DNA of 5,985 nt from an uncultured Clostridia bacterium. Its GTDB lineage: Bacteria; Bacillota; Clostridia; Oscillospirales; Ruminococcaceae. Every line of letters begins with the position of its first letter. Within the stretch, counting starts at the first letter, position 1. Location: contig CANEHP010000137.1 in NCBI GenBank assembly GCA_947427325.1, positions 1-5,985 on the forward strand, in the 5' to 3' direction. A program made the position numbers and the translations under genes. Below are positions 1 to 5,779 of the stretch, in pieces. The notes under the pieces were generated by a model. It had not been told where the DNA came from. It searched no databases and saw only the letters and a program-made list of their open reading frames with translations.

Positions 1-52
1 GGCAAAATTTGCCGAAAAGATGCGTGCCAATTTCTATGAGAACAAGTTCTTA
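1..52 (-). repeat. Family-A palindromic element, one arm, cut by window start
   Basis: These 52 bases match the reverse complement of the left arm of the complete element at 4834-4999 with one difference (near position 10). The piece ends in the terminal repeat TGAGAACAAGTTCTTA at 37-52. The rest of the element, including its core, would lie before the window, with the core on the - strand. Translation runs through it without a stop into the next gene, but that gene's ribosome binding site lies beyond the repeat, so the repeat is not coding. Confidence 0.85.
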
Positions 53-85
53 GCACAGGTGTTAAAAATTGAAGGAGCAAAACCC

Positions 86-382
86 ATGAAGAATATAATA
101 TTAAGCGCAGACGGAGACAGAATGGTTTATTCCGTTCCCAACACGGTTGCGGACAATCTGGAAAAATACTGCATGGAATTTATCCATTGGCTTGAAACGA
201 GTCCCGACGCAAAAAGGTACAGAAAAAACGGAGTAATGTGCTACGACGAGAGCGACTTTATTTTGTATCTCAACAAATATGTTTTTCCGAAGGAACAGTC
301 GGTCTTTGTGAAAAATTTAGGCAGTGAGTATGATCAAAGGGTGAATTTCGAACATAAGGATTGTCCTTCTTTTAATTTTTGA
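86..382 (+). CDS. Small conserved-looking hypothetical protein, 98 aa
   Basis: I do not recognise a named family and assign no function. The start at 86 is chosen because AAGGAG (72-77) lies 8 nt upstream; the in-frame ATG at 20 lies inside the repeat and would add 22 residues translated from repeat DNA. The protein begins MKNIILSADGD, has an acidic first half, a Trp/Tyr/Cys-rich middle (YCMEFIHWLETSPDAKRY at about 28-45, then MCYDESDFILYLNKYVFP at about 51-68) and ends KDCPSFNF. There is no signal peptide or membrane segment, so it is probably a small cytosolic protein. It is followed after 69 nt by another small gene on the same strand, with a repeat arm between them. It resembles small proteins of unknown function that I associate with Firmicutes, but I cannot verify that. 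Confidence 0.7.
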   Translation: MKNIILSADGDRMVYSVPNTVADNLEKYCMEFIHWLETSPDAKRYRKNGVMCYDESDFILYLNKYVFPKEQSVFVKNLGSEYDQRVNFEHKDCPSFNF

Positions 383-394
383 GCGTGTTCACAT

Positions 395-431
395 AAAATC
401 TGCGCACCATTCCTATGAGAACAAGTTCTTA
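395..431 (+). repeat. Solo right arm of family-A element
   Basis: These 37 bases match the last 37 bases of the element at 4834-4999 with two differences. They run from AAAATC to the terminal TGAGAACAAGTTCTTA (416-431). The bases before it (382-394) do not continue the match, so it is a lone arm or deletion remnant without core or left arm. It ends 7 nt before the CGGAGG of the next gene and therefore forms most of that gene's leader. Confidence 0.8.
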
Positions 432-451
432 GAAATAACGGAGGAAACACA

Positions 452-853
452 ATGAAAGAATACGGTACGTTACAGGAGATAATTGAAGATGTTGAATACA
501 GATATAAGCAAAGTTTCGAATTTTATCCGGGTGCTCCGCTGGCACGGGCGGGATTTATGCTTGGAGAACACCTTCTTGAATATCCAAAGGCAGATAAGTA
601 TTACCGTGCTTATATGTATGTTTGTGATCTTTTGGCTGTTGATCTTATCATAAAAAAAGATAACTGTATTTATCAGGATTTCATTCCCAAAATTGAAAAA
701 GCCTTGAAAGCGGTCCTTTCCCATTCCCGAAAAATGTATTTAGAGCCTGACGAATGGCCGGTTATGATGGAGGTCGCAAAGAGGGTAAAGGAGAAACTTC
801 CAAATATTAAAATCGTGCCTAAGGGACAGGAATATAAATATTTTGCTTACTGA
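452..853 (+). CDS. Hypothetical protein, 133 aa
   Basis: I do not recognise the family. The start is well supported: CGGAGG at 439-444 with 7 nt to ATG. The sequence looks mainly alpha-helical, with alternating charged and hydrophobic segments (LQEIIEDVEYRYKQSFEF near residues 7-24; IEKALKAVLSHSRKMYLE near 81-98; VMMEVAKRVKEKL near 104-116). It is rich in Tyr and Lys and ends in a basic/aromatic tail GQEYKYFAY. There is no signal peptide and no convincing membrane segment. It follows the 98-aa gene on the same strand with 69 nt between, so the two may be co-transcribed, although the intervening repeat arm could separate them. Its stop codon lies in a small hairpin (850-867). Reading frame, start site and composition support a real gene; function is unknown. 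Confidence 0.72.
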   Translation: MKEYGTLQEIIEDVEYRYKQSFEFYPGAPLARAGFMLGEHLLEYPKADKYYRAYMYVCDLLAVDLIIKKDNCIYQDFIPKIEKALKAVLSHSRKMYLEPDEWPVMMEVAKRVKEKLPNIKIVPKGQEYKYFAY

Positions 854-867
854 GGATTATTCCTCGG
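850..867 (+). other. Small hairpin over the stop codon of the 133-aa gene
   Basis: CTGAGGA and TCCTCGG pair as 7 bp (one T-G wobble) around a TTAT loop and contain the TGA stop. There is no T-tract after it, so it is at most a weak or non-intrinsic 3'-end signal. Confidence 0.3.
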
Positions 868-896
868 ATCGGGACATTGCGAGATGAAAGAATTAG

Positions 897-1053
897 GGCT
901 TGTCTGAAAAATCGGGAACGCCGTCTTTTCACCCCAAAACGGTTATCTTCTGCGTCAAAAAGCCTCGTCAAACGTCGGTTTGACTGCGTTTTTTCCTTTA
1001 ATCTAACCGTTTCGGGACGAAAATCCCACATTCCCTCTATTTTCAAACAAGCC
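897..1053 (+). mobile_element. Element C: 157-bp palindromic MITE-like repeat
   Basis: The ends are inverted copies: GGCTTGTCTGAAAA at 897-910 against the complement of 1040-1053 (13 of 14 match). The match continues inward through GGGAA, TTTTC and CCC blocks to a perfect AAACGGTTA (937-945)/TAACCGTTT (1004-1012). The arms are 53 and 54 nt. At the centre (950-999) lies the core shared with elements A, D and E: CTGCGTCA, then an inner hairpin GTCAAAC-GTCG-GTTTGAC (967-984), TGCG, a T-run pairing with the A-run at 957-961, and TTCCTTT. No target duplication is obvious; the flanks ATTAG and ATAGT are only similar. Short reading frames on both strands across it are by-products of the palindrome. 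No transposase is present; mobility is inferred from structure. Confidence 0.72.
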
Positions 1054-1168
1054 ATAGTATTATAGCAAATATCGGCTGAACAGTAACAGACTTTAACGTT
1101 ACGGAACGGCACATAGACTGTATTATTGGAAAAGACCTGATAGAAATCAATAAGAATATCCAAAAGAT

Positions 1169-1197
1169 AATTTTCAGAAAGACGGTTTTTGAAAATT
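1169..1197. repeat. 8-bp inverted repeat in leader region
   Basis: AATTTTCA (1169-1176) and TGAAAATT (1190-1197) are perfect inverted copies 13 nt apart in AT-rich DNA. It could be a weak hairpin or a binding site, or chance. The rest of 1054-1204 shows nothing I can interpret. Confidence 0.3.
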
Positions 1198-1204
1198 TAC
1201 GTTC

Positions 1205-1272
1205 AATACTATTTCTCGACGGGACAGTGTCCCGTCGGTTTCGCCGAAAGCGGAACATTTAGAAATAGTATT
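1205..1272. repeat. 68-bp three-way-junction palindrome
   Basis: A perfect 12-bp outer stem, AATACTATTTCT (1205-1216) with AGAAATAGTATT (1261-1272), encloses two further hairpins. The first is CGACGGGAC-AGT-GTCCCGTCG (1217-1237), 9 bp or 10 if the loop closes to one base. The second is GTTTCGC-CGAAA-GCGGAAC (1238-1256), 7 bp with one wobble. Almost every base is paired. It lies about 35 bp upstream of the -35 box of the cellobiose phosphorylase promoter. The outer end ATACTATTTCTC matches the right end of element D, read on the - strand (ATACTAATTCTC), in 11 of 12 bases, so it may be a small relative of that repeat. It is not a normal intrinsic terminator: the T-run at 1282-1289 comes 9 nt after the stem. 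Confidence 0.7.
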
Positions 1273-1308
1273 ACAAGGATATTTTTTTTGCGATATCGTC
1301 ATCAGCTA

Positions 1309-1337
1309 TTGAAATTGTTAAAAAAATAGTATATACT
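1309..1337 (+). promoter_or_regulatory. Sigma-A-type promoter of cellobiose phosphorylase
   Basis: TTGAAA (1309-1314) and TATACT (1332-1337) are separated by exactly 17 bp, in AT-rich DNA. Transcription would begin near 1343-1346, giving a leader of about 100 nt. The -10 box overlaps a perfect 10-bp palindrome AGTATATACT (1328-1337). Confidence 0.7.
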
Positions 1338-1398
1338 TATTACAGATATTGGGCAAAAGGGCAAGTTGTTTTTCGCCTTCAGCCAATTTTCGCAATAC

Positions 1399-1415
1399 AG
1401 GTAATAAAATTACCT
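1399..1415. promoter_or_regulatory. Perfect inverted repeat in the leader, possible operator
   Basis: AGGTAAT-AAA-ATTACCT is a 7-bp perfect inverted repeat with a 3-bp spacer, about 55 bp downstream of the predicted transcription start and 27 bp before the ATG. The size and symmetry fit a dimeric repressor site such as a LacI- or GntR-type operator; as RNA it would be only a weak hairpin. Which protein would bind is unknown, as no regulator gene is in the window. Confidence 0.4.
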
Positions 1416-1442
1416 TAAATAAAGAAAGGACAGGATTTCAAT

Positions 1443-3938
1443 ATGAAATTCGGCTATTTTGACGACGCCAACCGCGAATATGTTATTACATCTCCCAAAA
1501 CGCCTTACCCCTGGATCAACTATTTGGGCACGGAGGGATTTTTCTCCCTTATCTCCAACACCGCAGGAGGCTACAGCTTTTACAAGGACGCAAGACTGCG
1601 CCGCATTACCCGTTATCGCTACAACAACGTTCCCGTTGACTTAGGGGGACGCTATTTCTACATTAAGGACGGAGATACGGTCTGGAATCCCGGCTGGTCG
1701 CCCGTTAAAACAGAGCTTGACAGCTACACGTGCCGCCACGGTATGGGCTATACCGTTATCAGGGGCGAAAAGAACGGAGTCGGCGCAGAGGTAAAGTTCT
1801 TTGTTCCCGTGGGTTTTAACGGAGAGGTTCAGAAGCTTACCGTAACCAACAACAGCGGAAAAACAAAAAAGCTGAAAATATGGAGCTTTCTGGAATGGTG
1901 CTTATGGGACGCAAACGACGATACCACCAACTTCCAGCGCAACTTTAACACAGGCGAGGTGGAGATTGAAGGAAGCACCGTTTATCACAAGACAGAGTAC
2001 AAGGAGCGCAGAGATCACTTTGCCTTTTATACCGTAAATGCCGATATACAGGGCTTCGACACGGACAGAGAAAGCTTTCTGGGACTGTACAACGGTTTTG
2101 ACAAGCCTCAGGCTGTCGATGAGGGCAAGGCGGGAAATTCCGTTGCAGACGGCTGGTCGCCCATAGCCTCCCACTATCTTGAGATTGAATTAAAGGACGG
2201 CGAAAGCAAGGATTTGATTTTCCTTTTGGGCTATGTTGAAAATCCTGTGGAGGAAAAATTCGCCCCCGACCTTACCGAAGGCGATAAGATAATCACCACT
2301 GCGGGCAGCAAAAAGAACATTGTCAACAAGAAAAAGGCTTATGAGATGATCGAGCTCTGCAACACCTCGGAAAAGGCGGAAAAGCTCTTTGACAGCCTTA
2401 AGAAGTATTGGGACGATGTTTTAAGGCAGTACAGCGTAAATTCGCCCGATGAAAAGCTGAACAGAATGGTAAACATTTGGAATCAGTATCAGTGTATGGT
2501 TACCTTTAATATGAGCCGCTCCGCCTCTTACTTTGAAAGCGGTATCGGCAGAGGTATGGGCTTCCGTGACAGCAACCAGGATCTTTTGGGCTTTGTACAC
2601 CAGATTCCCGCAAGAGCAAGGGAAAGACTTATCGACCTTGCCGCAACAATGCTTGAGGACGGCGGAGCATATCATCAGTACCAGCCTTTGACAAAAATGG
2701 GCAACCACGAGTTGGGCACTAACTTTAACGACGATCCCCTTTGGATGATTTTGGCAGTTGCCGCTTATATTAAGGAAACAGGCGACACCTCCATTTTAGA
2801 TGAAAAGGTTCCTTATGAAAACAAGGAAGAATTGGCCGACACAATGCTTGACCATATGAAAAGAGCATTTTACCATGTATGCACCAAGACAGGACCTCAC
2901 GGTCTGCCCTTAAGCGGCAGAGCAGACTGGAACGACTGTCTTAACCTAAGCTGCTTTTCGGACAAGCCGGGACAGTCCTTCCAGACCTACACCTCCCCCA
3001 AATACGGCGAGGCAAGCTACAGCAATGTGGCGGAGTCTGTTATGATTGCGGGTATGTTCGGCTTTATCGGTCCCGAATATGTTAAGATGTGCAGAATTAA
3101 GGGCGACGACGCCGAGGCGGACAAGGCTCAGGCGGAAATTGACAAGATGAACGCCAATACCCTTAAATACGGCTATGACGGCGAGTGGTTTTTGCGTGCC
3201 TACGATGACAACGGAAACAAGGTCGGTTCTCATGAAAACGAGGAGGGCAAGATATTTATCGAGCCTCAGGGCTTCTGCGTAATGGCGGAAATCGGCAGGG
3301 AGCAGGGAGCAGACCTTAAGACCCTTGAAAGCGTTGACAAATATCTTAACAGCAAGCACGGCCTTGTACTGAACAATCCCGCCTTCACTCATTACTATAT
3401 CGAGTACGGCGAAATCTCCACCTATCCCCCCGGATACAAGGAAAATGCAGGTATCTTCTGTCATAACAATGCGTGGATTATCTGTGCCGAGGCATATGTG
3501 GGTCATGGAGATAAGGCTTTTGAGTATTATTCAAAAATTGCCCCCGCTTATAATGAGGAGATTTCAGATTTGCACCGCACCGAGCCTTATGTATATTCAC
3601 AGATGATTGCGGGCAAGGACGCACCCCGTTTCGGCGAGGCGAAGAACAGCTGGCTTACGGGTACTGCGGCTTGGAACTTTGTTGCGGTTTCTCAGTATAT
3701 TCTCGGTATCAAGCCCGATTATGAGGGACTTGCGGTTAATCCCTCCATTCCCGCCCGGTGGGACGGCTTTACCGCTTCAAGACAGTTCAGAGGCGGCGTT
3801 TACGATATTACCGTCAAGAATCCCAACCATACCGGACACGGCGTTAAGTCGGTTACTGTTGACGGCAAGGCAGTAGAGGGCTGCGTAATTCCCGATTTGG
3901 GCGAGGGCAGGCATAGCGTTGAGGTTGTGCTTGGATGA
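1443..3938 (+). CDS. cbp: Cellobiose phosphorylase, GH94
   Basis: Cytosolic enzyme that splits cellobiose with inorganic phosphate into alpha-D-glucose 1-phosphate and D-glucose, saving ATP in cellulose-degrading anaerobes. At 831 residues it is full length (family about 810-830). The layout is typical: N-terminal beta-sandwich (about 1-290), helical linker, (alpha/alpha)6 barrel (about 330-745), C-terminal beta cap. The general acid is Asp498 in ADWNDCLN. The sugar-site motif RGMGFRDSNQD (370-380) holds Arg370 and Asp376. Phosphate-site candidates are His674 in IFCHNNAW and Thr739 in TGTAAWN. These four positions are each 8 above the Cellvibrio gilvus numbers I recall (D490, D368, H666, T731), which supports the alignment. 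There is no signal peptide. The start follows AGGA (1432-1435, 7 nt spacing) with a second AAAGGA just upstream. It has its own promoter and terminator and no sugar-transport neighbour. A cellodextrin phosphorylase is less likely, as those are longer and diverge in these motifs. Confidence 0.95.
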   Translation: MKFGYFDDANREYVITSPKTPYPWINYLGTEGFFSLISNTAGGYSFYKDARLRRITRYRYNNVPVDLGGRYFYIKDGDTVWNPGWSPVKTELDSYTCRHGMGYTVIRGEKNGVGAEVKFFVPVGFNGEVQKLTVTNNSGKTKKLKIWSFLEWCLWDANDDTTNFQRNFNTGEVEIEGSTVYHKTEYKERRDHFAFYTVNADIQGFDTDRESFLGLYNGFDKPQAVDEGKAGNSVADGWSPIASHYLEIELKDGESKDLIFLLGYVENPVEEKFAPDLTEGDKIITTAGSKKNIVNKKKAYEMIELCNTSEKAEKLFDSLKKYWDDVLRQYSVNSPDEKLNRMVNIWNQYQCMVTFNMSRSASYFESGIGRGMGFRDSNQDLLGFVHQIPARARERLIDLAATMLEDGGAYHQYQPLTKMGNHELGTNFNDDPLWMILAVAAYIKETGDTSILDEKVPYENKEELADTMLDHMKRAFYHVCTKTGPHGLPLSGRADWNDCLNLSCFSDKPGQSFQTYTSPKYGEASYSNVAESVMIAGMFGFIGPEYVKMCRIKGDDAEADKAQAEIDKMNANTLKYGYDGEWFLRAYDDNGNKVGSHENEEGKIFIEPQGFCVMAEIGREQGADLKTLESVDKYLNSKHGLVLNNPAFTHYYIEYGEISTYPPGYKENAGIFCHNNAWIICAEAYVGHGDKAFEYYSKIAPAYNEEISDLHRTEPYVYSQMIAGKDAPRFGEAKNSWLTGTAAWNFVAVSQYILGIKPDYEGLAVNPSIPARWDGFTASRQFRGGVYDITVKNPNHTGHGVKSVTVDGKAVEGCVIPDLGEGRHSVEVVLG

Positions 3939-3970
3939 TTTGGTGATGTCTGCAATTTGATTTTATAAGA

Positions 3971-4010
3971 AAACAGGGGCTTCCTACTTATTAAGAAGCT
4001 CCTGTTTATA
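3971..4010 (+). terminator. Intrinsic terminator after cellobiose phosphorylase
   Basis: AAACAGGGGCTTC (3971-3983) pairs with GAAGCTCCTGTTT (3995-4007), 13 bp with one G-T wobble, around an 11-nt loop, 32 nt after the stop codon. The following T-tract is short (TTTAT), so termination may be partial and the next gene could be reached by read-through; I see no convincing separate promoter for it. The bases after the stem, ATACTAATTC (4008-4017), equal the outer 10 bases of the right end of element D read on the - strand. Confidence 0.7.
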
Positions 4011-4039
4011 CTAATTCAAGAAAAAAAGGAGAAGCCTTA

Positions 4040-4747
4040 ATGGCAATGTGGAATCCGTGGCGAGGGTGTCACAGGCACAGCGAAGGGTGTAAATACTGTT
4101 ATATTCATAAAGGCGACCTTAAGCGGGGGATCGATACAAATAACATTGTAAGGACAGACAGTTTTTATGCGCCTGTTGCCGTAAACAAACGGGGAGAATA
4201 CAAAATTAAATCGGGGCAGGTTGTTTATCTTTGCTTTTCTTCCGATTTTCTGATTGAAGAGGCGGATATTTGGCGCAGTGAGTGTTGGGAAATGATACGA
4301 AAGCGTTCCGATTTGCACTTTGTCTTTTTGACAAAGCGGATTGAGCGTTTTATGGACTGCGTTCCAAAGGATTGGGGCAACGGCTGTGACAATGTAACTG
4401 TGGGCTGCACCGTGGAAAATCAGGACAGGGCAGATTACAGGCTTTCCATTTTTAAAAGCCTTCCCATAAAGCATAAAAATATCATCTGTCAGCCCTTGAT
4501 AGAAAGGGTGGATATTTCGAAGTATCTGGATAATATTGCGCTGGTAGCAGTTGGCGGCGAGTCGGACAGAAACGCAAGACCTCTTGATTATGAATGGGTA
4601 CTTGATATACGGGAGCAATGTATTTCACATAATGTACATTTTGAGTTCAGACAGTGCGGAACACATTTTCGCAAGGACGGCAGGACTTATACATTAAAAA
4701 CCTGCGATTTGTGCAGTCAGGCGAGAAAGGCTGATATCAACGTTTAA
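4040..4747 (+). CDS. DUF5131 family protein (phage Gp37/Gp68-type), 235 aa
   Basis: The N-terminus MAMWNPWRGCHRHSEG followed by CKYCY is the hallmark of this family: WNPW, then Cys10, Cys17, Cys20 in a C-x6-C-x2-C pattern that could hold an iron-sulfur cluster. Further family motifs are FVFLTKR (94-100), VGCTVENQ (121-128), PLIERVD (152-158), VGGESDRNARP (171-181; usually GGESG) and a terminal FEFRQCG (201-207). A CDLC pair (222-225) adds a possible C-terminal metal site. Length is normal for the family. The family is found in phages and in bacterial chromosomes, and its fold is thought to be distantly radical-SAM-like; its substrate is not known to me. The start is set by AAAGGAG (4025-4031) with 8 nt spacing. 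It is the only gene between the phosphorylase terminator and the repeat block, so it is either its own unit or fed by read-through. Confidence 0.85.
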   Translation: MAMWNPWRGCHRHSEGCKYCYIHKGDLKRGIDTNNIVRTDSFYAPVAVNKRGEYKIKSGQVVYLCFSSDFLIEEADIWRSECWEMIRKRSDLHFVFLTKRIERFMDCVPKDWGNGCDNVTVGCTVENQDRADYRLSIFKSLPIKHKNIICQPLIERVDISKYLDNIALVAVGGESDRNARPLDYEWVLDIREQCISHNVHFEFRQCGTHFRKDGRTYTLKTCDLCSQARKADINV

Positions 4748-4764
4748 ATCTTTGCACTGACAAT

Positions 4765-5087
4765 ATTGCTTCCCCAATTAACTCTTGAATTTTTTCTGCT
4801 TGCCGGTATGCCGAAATACTTAGTCAGAAATCCTAAGAACTTGTTCTCATAGAAATTGGCACGCATCTTTTCGGCATATTTTGCCGATGACTGCGTCAAA
4901 ATTCCTTGAAATACACGAGTATTCCTGCGGAATTTTTCCTTGTCCTCGACAAAATTTGCTCGAAAATCCGCGCACCATTCCTGTGAGAACAAGTTCTTAA
5001 AATATGCGCATATTTCTGAGGCTTTCTTCCTCGTCCTTTGACAGCCGCCCGGCGCAAAAATCTTCAAGAGTCAATCGGGGGAGCAAT
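4765..5087 (+). mobile_element. Element E: palindromic MITE-like repeat, interrupted by element A
   Basis: Left arm 4765-4818 and right arm 5034-5087 are inverted copies (54 nt each). The outer 25 bases match in 22, beginning ATTGCT and including ACTCTTGAA. A 5-bp direct repeat ACAAT lies immediately outside both ends (4760-4764 and 5088-5092), as expected of a target duplication. The core is split: CTTAGTCAGAAATCC at 4819-4833, then element A, then 5000-5033 with the palindrome AATATGCGCATATT, CTGAG, GGCTTTC and TTCCTCG. The broken halves still pair (GAAATCC with GGCTTTC, 6 of 7). Without A and with one TA restored, E is 159 bp with a 54/51/54 plan. The arms begin soon after the stop of the DUF5131 gene (18 bp) and end 24 bp before the toxin stop codon. 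Confidence 0.75.
4834..4999 (+). mobile_element. Element A: 166-bp palindromic MITE-like repeat nested in E
   Basis: The terminal inverted repeats are perfect over 16 bp: TAAGAACTTGTTCTCA (4834-4849) and its complement (4984-4999). Both arms are exactly 57 nt and pair imperfectly along their length. The core is 4891-4942: CTGCGTCA, a perfect stem AAATTCC (4899-4905)/GGAATTT (4929-4935), inner hairpin AATAC-ACGA-GTATT (4910-4923), CCTGCG and TTCCTTG. Removing A and one TA rejoins element E, so A probably inserted at a TA and duplicated it, as IS630/Tc1-type elements do. Further pieces of the family lie at 1-52 and 395-431. The long - strand reading frame across A and E is repeat translation, not a gene. 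Confidence 0.8.
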
Positions 5088-5110
5088 ACAATAATACAAT
5101 GCCTGCACTA

Positions 5111-5419
5111 TCAAAAAAACAGCTTAGGATAATCCCTTCTGCCGTCTGCAATATGATAAACCTCCACAACGTCTGCGCCGACTTTATAAAAGCAGAGATA
5201 ATTCCCGCAGACAAGAATGCGAAACCCCTGTTCAGCCAAAAAGGGATATTTGGATTCAGCTCCCATATATGGATTATCCTCAAGATATTTCAGGCTGTTA
5301 AGAATATTATCGGTTATTTTCTGCGCCGAATTTGGACCAACCAAATTCAGGTGGATGTCCGCTATTCTGTCAAGCTCCGCCCAGGCTTCGGGCAGCAGTT
5401 CAACCTTAAATCTTTGCAT
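5111..5419 (-). CDS. Type II toxin, RelE/ParE family, 102 aa
   Basis: Small basic toxin of the RelE/ParE fold; in this family ParE members poison DNA gyrase and RelE members cut mRNA on the ribosome. The end of this protein, YHIADGRRDYPKLF (88-101), and GFRILVCGNYLCFYKV (65-80) are the usual beta-strand motifs of the ParE-like branch. The N-terminal half (about 8-49) gives the two expected helices, and the segment DNPYMG (48-53) joins them to the sheet. The ParE branch is favoured by the overall pattern, but the exact target cannot be read from the sequence. The start codon overlaps the antitoxin gene by 14 nt, and GAAGGAG inside the antitoxin's end, about 10 nt upstream, serves as ribosome binding site, so the two are translationally coupled. 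Length is normal and no key region is missing, so it is probably active. No clear terminator follows; transcription would run into element E. Confidence 0.88.
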   Translation of the reverse strand: MQRFKVELLPEAWAELDRIADIHLNLVGPNSAQKITDNILNSLKYLEDNPYMGAESKYPFLAEQGFRILVCGNYLCFYKVGADVVEVYHIADGRRDYPKLFF

Positions 5420-5678
5420 TTTTATATTTCTCCTTCAGTCTTTTTTCAGCCTCGGAAAGAGAAATTGACGGTTCGTCCCACTTCCTGCTTTGCTCTGCAA
5501 GCATTAGCTTTGTTTTGAGCTGCATAAGCTGTTCCCGTTTTTCAAAGGCGTCAATACTCATTACCACCAAATCGCCTTCGCCGTTTTTGGTAATATAAAT
5601 CGGTTCTTCTGTCTTGTGGGCAAGCTCCGATATTGCAAGATAGTCATTCCTTAATGCGGTAGATGATTTTATGACCAT
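5406..5678 (-). CDS. Type II antitoxin, Phd/YefM family, 90 aa
   Basis: First gene of the toxin-antitoxin operon. The N-terminal region (about 1-50) carries the Phd/YefM pattern: MVIKSSTALRNDYLAIS, then PIYITKNGEGDLVVMSIDAF (26-45), a fold that binds DNA at its own promoter as a dimer. The C-terminal half (about 50-90) is charged and helical (REQLMQLKTKLMLAEQ, later SEAEKRLKEKYKNAKI) and would wrap and neutralise the toxin. The start is well set by GGAGG (5687-5691) 8 nt upstream. The antitoxin-first order with a 14-nt overlap into the toxin is the standard arrangement and keeps antitoxin in excess. Autoregulation by the antitoxin or the complex is known for the family; I see only AT-rich partial symmetry around the promoter and no clean operator. 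Confidence 0.9.
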   Translation of the reverse strand: MVIKSSTALRNDYLAISELAHKTEEPIYITKNGEGDLVVMSIDAFEKREQLMQLKTKLMLAEQSRKWDEPSISLSEAEKRLKEKYKNAKI

Positions 5679-5713
5679 ATAATAAGCCTCCGTAAGTGTA
5701 TTATTCTATTATT

Positions 5714-5742
5714 ATAATATCATAATTCTACAGGGAAATCAA
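5714..5742 (-). promoter_or_regulatory. Promoter of the toxin-antitoxin operon
   Basis: On the - strand TTGATT (5742-5737) and TATTAT (5719-5714) are 17 bp apart. A TATAAT three bases further downstream is an alternative -10 with longer spacing. The leader is about 30 nt to the antitoxin ATG. ATTAT/ATAAT half-repeats overlap the -10 region and may be where the antitoxin binds. Confidence 0.6.
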
Positions 5743-5753
5743 TAGAATTTTAA

Positions 5754-5779
5754 AAGGGGCTGCTTTTTTGCAGCCCCTT
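5754..5779 (-). terminator. Hairpin terminator upstream of the toxin-antitoxin promoter
   Basis: AAGGGGCTGC (5754-5763) and GCAGCCCCTT (5770-5779) form a perfect 10-bp stem with a six-T loop. On the - strand the stem is followed by TTAAAATT, a short U-rich tail, so it best fits termination of a leftward transcript coming from beyond the window, before the antitoxin promoter. On + the tail is poor. It ends exactly where element D begins. Confidence 0.6.

Noticed and set aside
20..85. Upstream in-frame ATG extending the first gene
   Set aside because: Those 22 residues come from repeat DNA; AAGGAG at 72-77 fits the ATG at 86.
877..1065. 62-aa frame on + and an overlapping 114-aa frame on - (819-1163)
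   Set aside because: Both lie across element C, which explains the open frames; no start signals.
1340..1442. Riboswitch in the phosphorylase leader
   Set aside because: Only short hairpins are visible; no known riboswitch consensus could be matched.
1902..3506. Long antisense frames inside the phosphorylase gene
   Set aside because: Shadows of a strongly coding GH94 gene; no independent start sites or recognisable protein.
4037..4618. 193-aa antisense frame opposite the DUF5131 gene
   Set aside because: The + frame carries conserved family motifs and a ribosome binding site; the antisense frame has neither.
4744..5067. 107-aa reading frame on the - strand
   Set aside because: It translates straight through nested elements A and E; the open frame is a by-product of the palindromic repeats and there is no ribosome binding site.
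4765..5087. CRISPR array or integron attC site
   Set aside because: No regularly spaced direct repeats. attC sites have conserved ends and variable centres, the opposite of what is seen, and no integrase is present.
5099..5518. 139-aa + strand frame opposite the toxin gene
   Set aside because: The - strand encodes a clear ParE-like toxin overlapping its antitoxin; the + frame is a shadow.
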